Part shown: in pieces, positions 8,040-16,018 of the stretch
Layout: every line of letters begins with the position of its first letter
Numbering within the stretch: the stretch's first letter is position 1
NCBI RefSeq assembly: GCF_040409795.1
Contig: NZ_CP099571.1
Coordinates: 496,001 to 560,000 of the forward strand
From: Polynucleobacter sp. MWH-UH19D
GTDB taxonomy: Bacteria > Pseudomonadota > Gammaproteobacteria > Burkholderiales > Burkholderiaceae
Reading direction: 5' to 3'
DNA length: 64,000 nucleotides
Notes under the pieces: model-generated
Seen by the model: only the letters and a program-made list of their open reading frames with translations
Told to the model about the DNA's origin: nothing
Databases searched by the model: none
Position numbers and translations under genes: made by a program

Positions 8040-9044
8040 ATGAATCTGACTGCTAAATTGGGTATGAAAGCCCTTCAGAGCATGCTAACCATTGCGATTG
8101 CTTTCGGTATCAGCAATCTAGCATCAGCACAGTCCTCTGGTGCTTGGCCAACGCAAAAACCGATTAAGCTGGTTGCGGTATTTCCGCCTGGTGGTTCTGT
8201 TGACCAGGTAGCTCGCATATTGGCTCCTGTCTTGCAGGCTGAGTTAAAGCAAAATGTCATCGTTGAAAATGTGGGTGGCGCATCGGGCGTGATTGGTACC
8301 GCTGCTATGACGCGTTCTGATCCTGATGGCTACACTTTTGCGGTGGTGTTTGATACACACGGCGTTAATCCTAGTCTTAAAGACAAGCTCCCCTATGACA
8401 CGATTAAAGATATTGCTCCTGTCATTTTGGTTGGTACCTCACCGATGGTGTTGGTAGCTAGTAAGAATTCCGGTATTACTAGTTTTAAGCAGTTAGTAGA
8501 TCAATCTAAAGCGGGTAAAAAATTCAGCTATGGTTCCATTGGTATTGGAAGTCTTGGGCATCTTGCGATAGCGCGTTTAGCTAAGCAGGCGGGATTTGAT
8601 TGGAATCACATCCCTTATCGTGGCGGCGGCCCATTAATGCAAGACGTATTGGGTGGTCAGGTGGAGTTAGCAGTAGGTTCAGAGTTTTTGGTTAAGCCCC
8701 ATATTGAAAGTGGCGGCGTCATTCCTTTGGTCATTACGACCGCAAAACGTTCTCCTGCTTTGCCTAATGTGCCAACCATTTCTGAGAGTGGCTTCCCTGG
8801 TTTCAATGCTCCTGCTTGGTGGGCGGTTTTAGCGCCAGGTAAAACACCTCCGGCAGTGATTGATGCGATGAATAAAGCGCTCAACAAAGCACTCAAGAGC
8901 CCAGCGGTTGCAGAAAAATTCAAAGCACAAGGAATTGAAGTGGTCGGCGGAAGCCCAGAGACTTTACGCGACTTTATTGGTAAGCAAATCGCGATTTGGG
9001 GTAAGTTTGTTATTGAAAACAATATCAAAGAAACGGCCCAATAA
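8040..9044 (+). CDS. Bug family tripartite tricarboxylate transporter substrate-binding protein
   Basis: The third Bug-type periplasmic receptor, 334 residues. The ATG at 8040 is preferred over an in-frame ATG at 7998 because AGGAGA lies eight bases upstream and the product then begins with a proper signal peptide ending near NLASAQSS. Family blocks are IKLVAVFPPGGSVDQVAR, VIVENVGGASGVIG, DPDGYTFAVVF and HIPYRGGGPLMQDVLGG. It is 23 bases upstream of the carboxymuconolactone-decarboxylase-like gene, suggesting a two-gene or longer transcript. Ligand unknown. Confidence 0.9.
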   Translation: MNLTAKLGMKALQSMLTIAIAFGISNLASAQSSGAWPTQKPIKLVAVFPPGGSVDQVARILAPVLQAELKQNVIVENVGGASGVIGTAAMTRSDPDGYTFAVVFDTHGVNPSLKDKLPYDTIKDIAPVILVGTSPMVLVASKNSGITSFKQLVDQSKAGKKFSYGSIGIGSLGHLAIARLAKQAGFDWNHIPYRGGGPLMQDVLGGQVELAVGSEFLVKPHIESGGVIPLVITTAKRSPALPNVPTISESGFPGFNAPAWWAVLAPGKTPPAVIDAMNKALNKALKSPAVAEKFKAQGIEVVGGSPETLRDFIGKQIAIWGKFVIENNIKETAQ

Positions 9045-9067
9045 AAGTTATCTAAATAAAGGTATTT

Positions 9068-9619
9068 ATGTCAGAACGTTTAATTCCTTATCAGCCCATG
9101 GATTTGGCTGAACCAGCAGAGTTGGTTGCGGCGATTCGTAAGCGTCGTGGCGGTCAATTTATTAACTTAGATCGCATGTTATTGCATAGTGTGCCGATCG
9201 CAGAAGGCTGGAATCACTTCATTGGCGAGATTCGTAATAACTTATCTCTGGATCCAAAGCTACGTGAATTGGCGATGTGTGGTGTAGCTGTTTTAAATGG
9301 TGCCGAGTATGAGTTCTTTCATCATGCGCCCCCTTTTAAAAAGGCTGGGGGTACGGAAGAGCAAGTTCAGGCTTTGCGCTTAATTGGGCAAGCCAACTTT
9401 CCCAAGAATCTATTTACCCAAGTCGAGAATGATGCGGCAGATCTGACATTTCAGATGACACGTAATATCAAGGTTGATCCTGAGTTAATGAAGCGCTTGC
9501 AAAAGGCCTTGGGCAGCACAGACACCGTAGAGTTGGTGACAGTCATTGCCGCTTACAACATGGTTTCTCGTTTCTTAATCGCGTTAGATGTGAATCCAGA
9601 AGATCATCCACCCGCTTAG
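9068..9619 (+). CDS. carboxymuconolactone decarboxylase family protein
   Basis: A 183-residue, mostly helical protein of the CMD/AhpD-like superfamily. The core block is PKLRELAMCGVAVLNGAEYEF followed by a His-His pair. In peroxidase-type AhpD members this position carries a CXXC pair; here there is only one cysteine, so a thiol-redox role like AhpD is unlikely. It may be a lactone decarboxylase-like enzyme or another CMD subfamily. It sits between a Bug receptor gene and pirin with 18-23-base gaps, so these three and possibly the following methyltransferase may be co-transcribed. Confidence 0.8.
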   Translation: MSERLIPYQPMDLAEPAELVAAIRKRRGGQFINLDRMLLHSVPIAEGWNHFIGEIRNNLSLDPKLRELAMCGVAVLNGAEYEFFHHAPPFKKAGGTEEQVQALRLIGQANFPKNLFTQVENDAADLTFQMTRNIKVDPELMKRLQKALGSTDTVELVTVIAAYNMVSRFLIALDVNPEDHPPA

Positions 9620-9637
9620 CCAAGAAAAAGACACACC

Positions 9638-10495
9638 ATGATTCGCAACATTCAAACAGTGATTCCCGGTATTGCCACCTCTGATGGTGCAGGAGTGAAG
9701 TTGCGTCGCAGTCTTGGTGGTCAGCAACAAATTCGACTAGATCCCTTTTTGATGCTTGATGAGTTTTCATCGAATGATCCAAATGATTATGTAGCTGGCT
9801 TTCCGCCACACCCTCATCGTGGGTTTGAAACAGTGACATATATGCTTGAGGGTCACATGCTGCATGAAGATCACTTAGGTAATCAAGGACATCTAAAGAC
9901 TGGTGGCGTGCAGTGGATGACCGCAGGGCGCGGCATTATTCATTCCGAGATGCCTCAGCAAGTGAGTGGTGCAATGCGAGGCTTTCAGTTGTGGATCAAC
10001 TTGCCAGCCAAAGAAAAGATGAAGCCAGCAGGTTATCAAGATATACAAGAAGAAAGTATTCCAAAGGTATCGCTTGATAATAGCGGCTCTGTGAAAGTTA
10101 TTGCCGGCAGTTTTCGGTATGGCAGTCAAACTATTACCGGACCAATACATGGCATTAGTACGGCACCTGTATTTCTGGATGTGCACTTACCTCCAAATGC
10201 CGAATTTGAATATTCTCTACCAAAAGAGCTCAATGCTTTTGTATATGCGTATGAAGGCGGATTGGAAGTTGGCGATCCTTTGAAGGTTGCCCCAAAGCAG
10301 GCTGCAATTGTCTTGGGTGAGGGCAATCAACTGAAGGTGAAGGCGGGCGCTGAAGGCGCGCAGTTTATCGTGCTTGCCGCTTTGCCTTTGCGCGAACCGA
10401 TTGTGCAATATGGCCCCTTTGTCATGAACACCCGTGCCGAGATAGAGCAGGCCATTGACGATTATCAAAACAATCGTTTTGTATTTTTCGAATGA
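9638..10495 (+). CDS. pirin family protein
   Basis: A 285-residue bicupin of the pirin family. The metal site is intact: His58 and His60 in FPPHPHRGFETVTY, then His102 and Glu104 in GIIHSEMP, matching the iron ligands of characterised pirins. The N-cupin covers about 20-130 and the C-cupin about 160-275. Bacterial pirins have been reported as quercetinases or redox-sensing regulators; no specific role can be assigned here. The stop overlaps the start of the methyltransferase by four bases (ATGA), so the two are translationally coupled. Confidence 0.92.
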   Translation: MIRNIQTVIPGIATSDGAGVKLRRSLGGQQQIRLDPFLMLDEFSSNDPNDYVAGFPPHPHRGFETVTYMLEGHMLHEDHLGNQGHLKTGGVQWMTAGRGIIHSEMPQQVSGAMRGFQLWINLPAKEKMKPAGYQDIQEESIPKVSLDNSGSVKVIAGSFRYGSQTITGPIHGISTAPVFLDVHLPPNAEFEYSLPKELNAFVYAYEGGLEVGDPLKVAPKQAAIVLGEGNQLKVKAGAEGAQFIVLAALPLREPIVQYGPFVMNTRAEIEQAIDDYQNNRFVFFE

Positions 10496-11658
10496 TTTAT
10501 TGGAATGAGGGCGGGCAACAACGATCCGCAAAGTGGCATTCTGAAAATGGTATAGCTCCCCATCAAAAAATCCAGATTGGCGACGATACCTTAACTGCAG
10601 ATGCAGCTTATCGTTTGGCTTGTGAGGGGACGGCCATTTTGTATCGCGGTGATTTTCAAAATGCAAGGCAGTTACTCCAGGCTCTCGTGCGAAGGGTGGA
10701 TAAGCCTTCTAAGAAATCAAAAAGGGTTAGTAAGGGCTCTAAAGATGCAGAAGCCAAAGAAAAAAGTCCTCTAGATCTTTTTAATTTACATCGCTTGTCA
10801 CAATCGCAACGGGCGCGCATTTTAGGAATGCTATTGATTCAGTTGGAGGCGAATCACTCTATCCCGCTTAGGCGTGCTCCTGATGTCGCTCAAGCCTGCC
10901 TAGGGGCATACGGGCCTCAAACACAGCCTTACATTATTTCTTTACGGGAGTTATTGGGCGTCATTAGCGCTCATGAATGGCGCAAGAAAGGTGTTCCCGT
11001 TCTCGTAAGGGAAGATGAGGAGATTCGCATTCATCCGCACTATGGCGTGTTTTCTCCTGTACGTGGTGAATACATTGAGCTAGTCTTAAAGGCGCCATTG
11101 CCAAAGGCGCTATTAAAAAGCTCTACTGCATTTGATATCGGGGTAGGTACTGGAGTTTTATCCGTTGTGCTGGCCATACGAGAAATTCAAAACATCATTG
11201 CAACCGATCAAAATGACCGAGCAATTGCTTGTGCTAAAGATAATATCGAGCGTCTTCACCTAAGCAATCAAGTGAAAATTCAAAAAACCGATTTGTTTCC
11301 AGATGGCAAGGCTGCCCTCATTGTTTGCAATCCACCTTGGTTGCCTGCAAGACCCAGTTCTTCTTTAGAACAAGCGGTATATGATCCGGGCAGCCAGATG
11401 CTAAAGGGTTTTCTTATTGGGCTGAAAGATCATCTTTTGCCTGAAGGTGAGGGATGGTTAATTCTTTCGGATTTAGCCGAGCATCTTGGTTTGCGTTCTC
11501 GAGAAGAGTTGCTCAGCTGGATTGATGATGCATGTCTAACTGTGATTGATCGCCTTGATACTAAACCTCATCATCCAAGGGCGTTTGATCAAGATGATGC
11601 TTTATATGCAGCAAGATCAAAAGAGGTTACTAGTCTTTGGCGTCTAGGAATAAAGTGA
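10492..11658 (+). CDS. class I SAM-dependent methyltransferase
   Basis: A 388-residue protein with an unassigned N-terminal half that includes a lysine-rich linker (about 70-92), and a methyltransferase domain in the C-terminal half. Motif I is FDIGVGTGV (214-222), the acidic motif II is IIATDQND (236-242), and the catalytic-type motif is CNPPW (279-283). NPPW/NPPY is typical of enzymes that methylate amide or exocyclic nitrogens, such as PrmB/PrmC and rRNA guanine methyltransferases. The substrate is not identifiable. It overlaps the pirin gene by ATGA. Confidence 0.82.
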   Translation: MIYWNEGGQQRSAKWHSENGIAPHQKIQIGDDTLTADAAYRLACEGTAILYRGDFQNARQLLQALVRRVDKPSKKSKRVSKGSKDAEAKEKSPLDLFNLHRLSQSQRARILGMLLIQLEANHSIPLRRAPDVAQACLGAYGPQTQPYIISLRELLGVISAHEWRKKGVPVLVREDEEIRIHPHYGVFSPVRGEYIELVLKAPLPKALLKSSTAFDIGVGTGVLSVVLAIREIQNIIATDQNDRAIACAKDNIERLHLSNQVKIQKTDLFPDGKAALIVCNPPWLPARPSSSLEQAVYDPGSQMLKGFLIGLKDHLLPEGEGWLILSDLAEHLGLRSREELLSWIDDACLTVIDRLDTKPHHPRAFDQDDALYAARSKEVTSLWRLGIK

Positions 11659-11827
11659 TAAAAATATCCCTATAGCTTCTATCCTCGTTCATCTCATGGT
11701 TGTTAATACTGCAGTTCATTCATAAAATTATCTTAACTGCTGGAATTAAAAGCAGGCCATACTGAGAATTGCGTAGTGTTATTGCATACCTCTTGTAATA
11801 CATGATTGATTTGTTTGAGGTTTAAAT

Positions 11828-12400
11828 TTGTACCGTAGTTCACAACATCAAAATAACTTAGTAGTTCTTCTTGTCATCTTCCTTCATGTTTTGCTTTTAT
11901 TAGGAGCATTCTTGTTGGATATACGAAAGAGGGTGGCATTGGATTTGGGGTCGATGACAGGCCCCATATTTGTAGATTTGCACCAAAGCATCAAGTTAAA
12001 TGCTCAAACTAAGAAATCCGATGTGGGGGCTCTGAACTCTGGGGCACTCAATAATCAAAAATTAACCGATGCTGAAGGCGGCCGTACCCATAGCCCTCGA
12101 GCTCTAAATGGTGGTGGTGTGGAGGATTTACACCCAACAAAAATTGACGGTCCTAAGCCGCATTATCCGATTGCTAGTAGACGCCTAAGAGAAGAGGGGG
12201 ATGTTTTGGTGAGGCTATGCATAAATTCTCGTGGCGAAGTTGAAAAGGCGCAGATTCAAAAAAGTTCTGGGTATCAAAACCTAGATCACTCTGCCTTAAG
12301 TGCATTATCAAAATGGCGTTTTGCGGCTTCATCCCAATTACTCAATAGCAGCTTTGCAGAATGTTTTCGTTTTCCTGTGCGCTTCACCTTGGAGGGGTGA
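11828..12400 (+). CDS. energy transducer TonB
   Basis: A 190-residue TonB-like protein: an N-terminal transmembrane anchor (about residues 8-30, VVLLVIFLHVLLLLGAFLL), a short periplasmic linker with little of the usual Pro-Lys repeat, and a TonB C-terminal domain (about 113-188) containing HYPIASRRLREEGDVLVRL and SALSKWRF. The frame opens with TTG at 11828 behind GAGG at 11817; no ATG exists before the membrane helix, so the TTG start is likely real. It precedes hemP and a TonB-dependent receptor, which makes it their dedicated energiser. ExbB and ExbD are not in the window. Confidence 0.88.
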   Translation: MYRSSQHQNNLVVLLVIFLHVLLLLGAFLLDIRKRVALDLGSMTGPIFVDLHQSIKLNAQTKKSDVGALNSGALNNQKLTDAEGGRTHSPRALNGGGVEDLHPTKIDGPKPHYPIASRRLREEGDVLVRLCINSRGEVEKAQIQKSSGYQNLDHSALSALSKWRFAASSQLLNSSFAECFRFPVRFTLEG

Positions 12401-12413
12401 TGAGGGATGAAAA

Positions 12414-12593
12414 ATGATTGAAATCGCAGAGCCTATTGTTGAGAACAAGGTTAAGCCAGTCACACTGGAATTTCCCAAAACAATTTCTAGTGCTGCGCTG
12501 CTAGGCAAGCAGAATCAAATATTTATTGTCCATGATGGCCAGCGATATCAGCTACGCATCACGAAGTTAAGGAAACTTATTCTGACGAAATAA
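12414..12593 (+). CDS. hemP: hemin uptake protein HemP/HmuP
   Basis: A 59-residue protein starting at the ATG at 12414, 13 bases after tonB. The second half (HDGQRYQLRITKLRKLILTK, residues 40-59) is the hallmark of the HemP/HmuP family, whose consensus ends in LR.T...KLILTK. In Burkholderia and Bradyrhizobium, HmuP acts as a positive regulator of the heme receptor operon. Its position between tonB and the receptor fits that role. Most of the sequence conservation lies in the C-terminal 30 residues, as usual. Confidence 0.9.
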   Translation: MIEIAEPIVENKVKPVTLEFPKTISSAALLGKQNQIFIVHDGQRYQLRITKLRKLILTK

Positions 12594-12677
12594 CTTTTTA
12601 ACAATCTACTAGCCAGCAATAGCATTTTCATATGCATATAGCCAGCGATTTTTTACTAATGTCACTGGAGGTTGTAT

Positions 12678-14765
12678 ATGAAACATCAGTTTATTGGGGG
12701 ATCCCTTGGCGATCACAATAAGATTGCTTGGATATCATCGATCGCACTGCTTTATGGAAGTATTTTTTCAGGTTCTGCAAAAGCGCGTGATGCCGAATTG
12801 CCAAGAATCGATATTGTTGGCAGGGAGGAGAGCGCGGCACATAAAATTCCTGGCACGGTTGATGTTATTTCGGAGAAGCAACTTGAAATACTGCAGGCGC
12901 CCTCACTTCAGGATGCTTTAAGAACTGTTCCAGGTGTGAATGTCAGAGGGGATGAGGGTGGTCTTGGGTCTATCCCGAACATCGGGCTGCGAGGCCTGAA
13001 TCCGAGTCGTAGCTCCAAGGTGCTTCTTTTGGAGGATGGTGCTCCAATTCAGCCTAGTCTATTTATCTCTAACGCCTCTTACTACAGTCCTCCAATCGAT
13101 CGAATTAGTAGGATCGAAGTTTTAAAGGGCGCCTCTGGCCTACAGTATGGCCCCTCTAATATTGGCGGCGTTATTAACTATCTCAGTAAAACGCCCGCAT
13201 CAGGCATTAAATTGACTGGCAAAGTTGGTAATTTTGGATATCGACTTGCAGAGCTCGAGGCTGGAGGAAAGTCTGATTCAAATGGGGCAATTGGTGGCAT
13301 CAATCTCATTCAATCCGAATCTAATGGTTATCAAAATAATGGATTCAAGATGTATGACGTGCTCGTCAAAGGCGGTCTACAGATTGATCAGAATCAGTGG
13401 TTGAGTCTTAAGTACACTCACTACGATAACAATATCAATACTTCTTATGTAGGACTTCGTCCTAATCAGTATGCCGCCAACTCTGGCATAAACCCAGCCC
13501 CCAATGATCGATTTATTACTCAGAGAAACGCAGTAGACATCAATCATTCTCTCGAGATTAATTCAGATACCAGGCTCAATACATTGCTGTACTGGAGCAA
13601 ATTGGACCGAGATTACTGGAGACAATCTATCCTGGATCGCAATCAAGATGCAACGGTGTTTAAGCCTTGCAATACGGGTGCTGACTGTCAGGCAGGGAGA
13701 AATCGAGAGTTTCAAATGTTGGGCTTAGATTCCCGTTTGATCCATGGGTATAAAGCCTTTGGAATCTCAAATGAAATGGAGTTGGGAGTTCGATTGCATA
13801 CTGAGTCTCAGTCAAACCAAGTTGTGGCATCTCAAACTTTAGCTCACTCAGGTCGTTTGACTATGCACGAAGAGAATAAGGCTAACTCTATTGCTTTGTA
13901 TGCTCAAAATCGATTCTTAATCACTCCAGATTTTGCGATTATTCCTGGTGTTCGGGTGGAGAGTTACAACCAAAATCGATCTAATGTGATAACCAACAAA
14001 AGTGGTAGTGCTAAGAATATAGAAACTGTTCCGCAGATTGGTGCTACTTGGCAGCTAGTTCCGCAGGCGCAGATCTATAGCAGTATTTATAAGGGCTTTG
14101 CACCTGCGCAATTGGCTACTGCTATTGATGACAAGGGGGTGGATCAGCAGCTCGCACCAGAGCGCTCTACTAATATCGAAATGGGAGTGAGGGGTCGTTC
14201 TGGTGGTTTTTCATATGACTCCGCCATTTTTAGTATGGATTTTAGTAATCAGATCGTTAATCAAAGTCTTGCATCTGGAATATCTAAAGCGAATGGTGGG
14301 CAGAGCTTGCACCAAGGCGCTGAATTATCTCTTGGATATCAAATTAGCGGGGGTTGGAGTATTAACACGAACGCAACTTACATCCCTGTAGCGCGTTTTG
14401 TTGGAACCAATTCTTTGGGTAAAGATGGAAAACGAATTCCCTATACGCCAGAGTTAACTTCGAATCTTGGAGTGAATTATCAAAAGAATGGGTTTAATAC
14501 TTTACTATCACTCAACTACGTCTCCAAACAGTATGCGGATTCTGCAAATACTATTACGCAAAATACAATTGGAACAATTGGTGAGGTGCCAGCTTTTGCA
14601 ACTGTAAATTGGAGCGTTAACTACGACATTAACAAAGAATGGAAAGTATTTGGCGTAGTGAATAACCTTTTTGATAAAAGATATATTGCCAGTCGAAGTC
14701 CTGATGGAATTTTTCCAGGGGCACCGCTTAACTTTCAAGCTGGTATGAGTTATCAATTTAATTGA
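12678..14765 (+). CDS. TonB-dependent outer-membrane receptor (FecA/heme-siderophore type)
   Basis: A 695-residue outer-membrane receptor. The ATG at 12678 lies six bases after GGAGG (12667-12671); a TTG two codons earlier is also possible. After the signal peptide (ending near GSAKA) comes a TonB box-like segment (LPRIDIVGRE), a plug domain to about residue 180 (NIGLRGLNPSRSSKVLL, IEVLKGASGLQYGPSNIGG) and a 22-strand barrel ending in SYQFN. The plug resembles FecA-like ferric-citrate/siderophore receptors (COG4772). HemP next door points to heme or iron control. It converges on the Fic gene with a 12-base gap. Confidence 0.9.
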   Translation: MKHQFIGGSLGDHNKIAWISSIALLYGSIFSGSAKARDAELPRIDIVGREESAAHKIPGTVDVISEKQLEILQAPSLQDALRTVPGVNVRGDEGGLGSIPNIGLRGLNPSRSSKVLLLEDGAPIQPSLFISNASYYSPPIDRISRIEVLKGASGLQYGPSNIGGVINYLSKTPASGIKLTGKVGNFGYRLAELEAGGKSDSNGAIGGINLIQSESNGYQNNGFKMYDVLVKGGLQIDQNQWLSLKYTHYDNNINTSYVGLRPNQYAANSGINPAPNDRFITQRNAVDINHSLEINSDTRLNTLLYWSKLDRDYWRQSILDRNQDATVFKPCNTGADCQAGRNREFQMLGLDSRLIHGYKAFGISNEMELGVRLHTESQSNQVVASQTLAHSGRLTMHEENKANSIALYAQNRFLITPDFAIIPGVRVESYNQNRSNVITNKSGSAKNIETVPQIGATWQLVPQAQIYSSIYKGFAPAQLATAIDDKGVDQQLAPERSTNIEMGVRGRSGGFSYDSAIFSMDFSNQIVNQSLASGISKANGGQSLHQGAELSLGYQISGGWSINTNATYIPVARFVGTNSLGKDGKRIPYTPELTSNLGVNYQKNGFNTLLSLNYVSKQYADSANTITQNTIGTIGEVPAFATVNWSVNYDINKEWKVFGVVNNLFDKRYIASRSPDGIFPGAPLNFQAGMSYQFN

Positions 14766-14777
14766 ATGAGAACATCC

Positions 14778-15368
14778 TTACTCTCTAGCAAATTGAAGTA
14801 GTGGCGCAATATCGTGATTATCAGCGGCACGAAGGGCTAGCAAGTATCGCTGACGTGTAAGACTTGGGGTGGTATTAGAAGAGTTACTACCCCAAGAAAA
14901 TTTTTCGCCACCGAGATTGATAATTAACGCATCAGCAATCAGACGCGCATGACGACCATTGCCGTTAGGAAATGCATGAATTAAAACTAATTGATGATGA
15001 AAGCGAACTACGATTTCATCAATTGACATCGTTTTATTCTCAATTTGGTATCTTGTGTTATCCAAAAGGTTCTTTAGAGCAACGGCAATCTGAGTCCAGT
15101 CGACACCAATACTCTTGCCGCTCTTTCTAAATGTGCCAGCCCAGCTCCATGTTTGATTAAACATGCGGCGATGTAATTCGCGCACTAAACCTTCATCTAA
15201 TTTCTGAAGGATCTTTTGGCGGAAAATCCAATTGGCACCTTCAATAATATTGAGCTCTTCCCAAGCATTTAAATCCGCTTGAGTGCAAATATGTGTCGGA
15301 ATGAGACCAACTGCCTCATCTGCATCAATTGGAGTAGCGCCTATTGGATACTCAAACTGCATCACCAT
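14778..15368 (-). CDS. mobile mystery protein B (Fic/DOC family)
   Basis: A 196-residue Fic-domain protein of the mobile mystery protein B family (TIGR02613). Fic enzymes transfer AMP or related groups from a nucleotide to target hydroxyls. The active loop reads HAFPNGNGRHAR (131-142) with catalytic His131, Gly-Asn-Gly anion hole and Arg139/Arg142; the acidic metal-binding residue of the canonical HPFx(D/E)GNGR loop is Asn135 here. The flap region lies around WSWAGTFRKSGKSIGVDW. It overlaps the end of the XRE gene by seven bases (or one base if the second ATG is used), so the two form one operon. Probably the effector of an XRE-Fic pair. Confidence 0.88.
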   Translation of the reverse strand: MVMQFEYPIGATPIDADEAVGLIPTHICTQADLNAWEELNIIEGANWIFRQKILQKLDEGLVRELHRRMFNQTWSWAGTFRKSGKSIGVDWTQIAVALKNLLDNTRYQIENKTMSIDEIVVRFHHQLVLIHAFPNGNGRHARLIADALIINLGGEKFSWGSNSSNTTPSLTRQRYLLALRAADNHDIAPLLQFARE

Positions 15369-15820
15369 AGATTCCTTCTAGAGCCATCCAAGATTTCTTT
15401 TGCTAGAAGTTGAAGCTGTTTTTCACTTGCCACCTCCTCCACCGCTTGATTTTCTAGGCTCATTGAATGAGAAATGGGAAGCAGGCGTTCTCGTGCTAGC
15501 GCATGGGCGCGATCTACTAGGATTTCCTGGAGGGGTTTGCGTGGCACTAGGTTGTATTGCAGCTCGCAATCTAATGCGTTGGCTAGTTTACGCAGACTAG
15601 CAAGGGTAATCTTATCTTCGGCCTCAGCTTTCTCGAACTTCGCAATACTGGCTGGGGTAACGCCTAGCTTGCGAGCCAGCGCAGAAGCTGACATCCCCAA
15701 GGACTCGCGGATAGCTTTAGCCCACCCATCTCCCGGGCGGGTTAGGGCGCGAGTATCTCTTAACTTCGCAAGCGCTGAATCCATTTGATGGAGCTGTAAA
15801 TTAGCAAATTTCTTTTTCAT
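15362..15820 (-). CDS. mobile mystery protein A (XRE-type DNA-binding protein)
   Basis: A 152-residue protein of the mobile mystery protein A family (TIGR02612). The helix-turn-helix lies at about residues 37-93: IRESLGMSASALARKLGVT, then ASIAKFEKAE. The C-terminus, roughly from 105 on, is helical. The ATG at 15820 is chosen because AAAGGT lies upstream and one operator covers exactly that region; a longer frame from 15847 would run through the operator. It is the first gene of the pair with the Fic protein and is inferred to repress its own promoter through the three palindromes at 15825-15904. Confidence 0.88.
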   Translation of the reverse strand: MKKKFANLQLHQMDSALAKLRDTRALTRPGDGWAKAIRESLGMSASALARKLGVTPASIAKFEKAEAEDKITLASLRKLANALDCELQYNLVPRKPLQEILVDRAHALARERLLPISHSMSLENQAVEEVASEKQLQLLAKEILDGSRRNLW

Positions 15821-15824
15821 ATTG

Positions 15825-15838
15825 ATACCTTTAAGTAT
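15825..15838 (-). promoter_or_regulatory. palindromic operator 1 (over the ribosome site of the XRE gene)
   Basis: ATACCTTTAAGTAT, an imperfect dyad with perfect ATAC/GTAT ends, centred at 15831.5. It covers the Shine-Dalgarno region of the XRE gene. It matches operator 3 in the outer arms. Confidence 0.55.
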
Positions 15839-15853
15839 TAATAGCATAATTTA

Positions 15854-15859
15854 ATTATA
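15854..15859 (-). promoter_or_regulatory. -10 element of the XRE-Fic operon
   Basis: On the minus strand the bases read TATAAT, a perfect sigma-70 -10 box, about 34 bases before the XRE start codon. The -35 region is T-rich and poor (TATTTT at a 17-base spacing), as in many repressed promoters. It overlaps the downstream edge of operator 2. Confidence 0.5.
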
Positions 15860-15871
15860 ACCTATAGGCAT
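15858..15871 (-). promoter_or_regulatory. palindromic operator 2 (over the -10/spacer)
   Basis: TAACCTATAGGCAT with a perfect 8-bp CCTATAGG core, centred at 15864.5, exactly 33 bp from the centres of the flanking sites. It sits between the putative -35 and -10 boxes. Confidence 0.6.
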
Positions 15872-15890
15872 AAAATAAAATACAAATAAA

Positions 15891-15904
15891 ATACTTATAG
15901 GTAT
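15891..15904 (-). promoter_or_regulatory. palindromic operator 3 (upstream site)
   Basis: ATACTTATAGGTAT, a dyad with one mismatched pair, centred at 15897.5. It is the best full-length copy of the consensus ATACCTATAGGTAT and lies just upstream of the putative -35 region. Confidence 0.6.
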
Positions 15905-15967
15905 AAATTAATTCAATGATATGGGACTATATCGAGGTTGTATAGCCACACAACCCCCGGTATTCAA

Positions 15968-15997
15968 AGAAAAAACGCCACCCTAATGGGCGGCGTT
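15968..15997 (-). terminator. rho-independent terminator of ssrA
   Basis: A 10-bp stem with one mismatch (AACGCCACCC at 15974-15983 against GGGCGGCGTT at 15988-15997, loop TAAT), followed on the minus strand by six or more T residues (from 15975 down). It lies 22 bases beyond the 3' end of ssrA. Confidence 0.85.
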
Positions 15998-16018
15998 AGG
16001 CTATTGCATACTTCAAAT

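Noticed and set aside
11659-11827. Possible Fur box upstream of tonB (TGAGAATTGCG region)
   Set aside because: Only one half resembles the Fur consensus; no convincing 19-bp dyad is seen, though iron control is biologically likely.
15905-16018. Duplicate of the ssrA 3' end as an attachment site
   Set aside because: No repeat of the T-arm/acceptor segment is visible here, so integration at ssrA is not shown.
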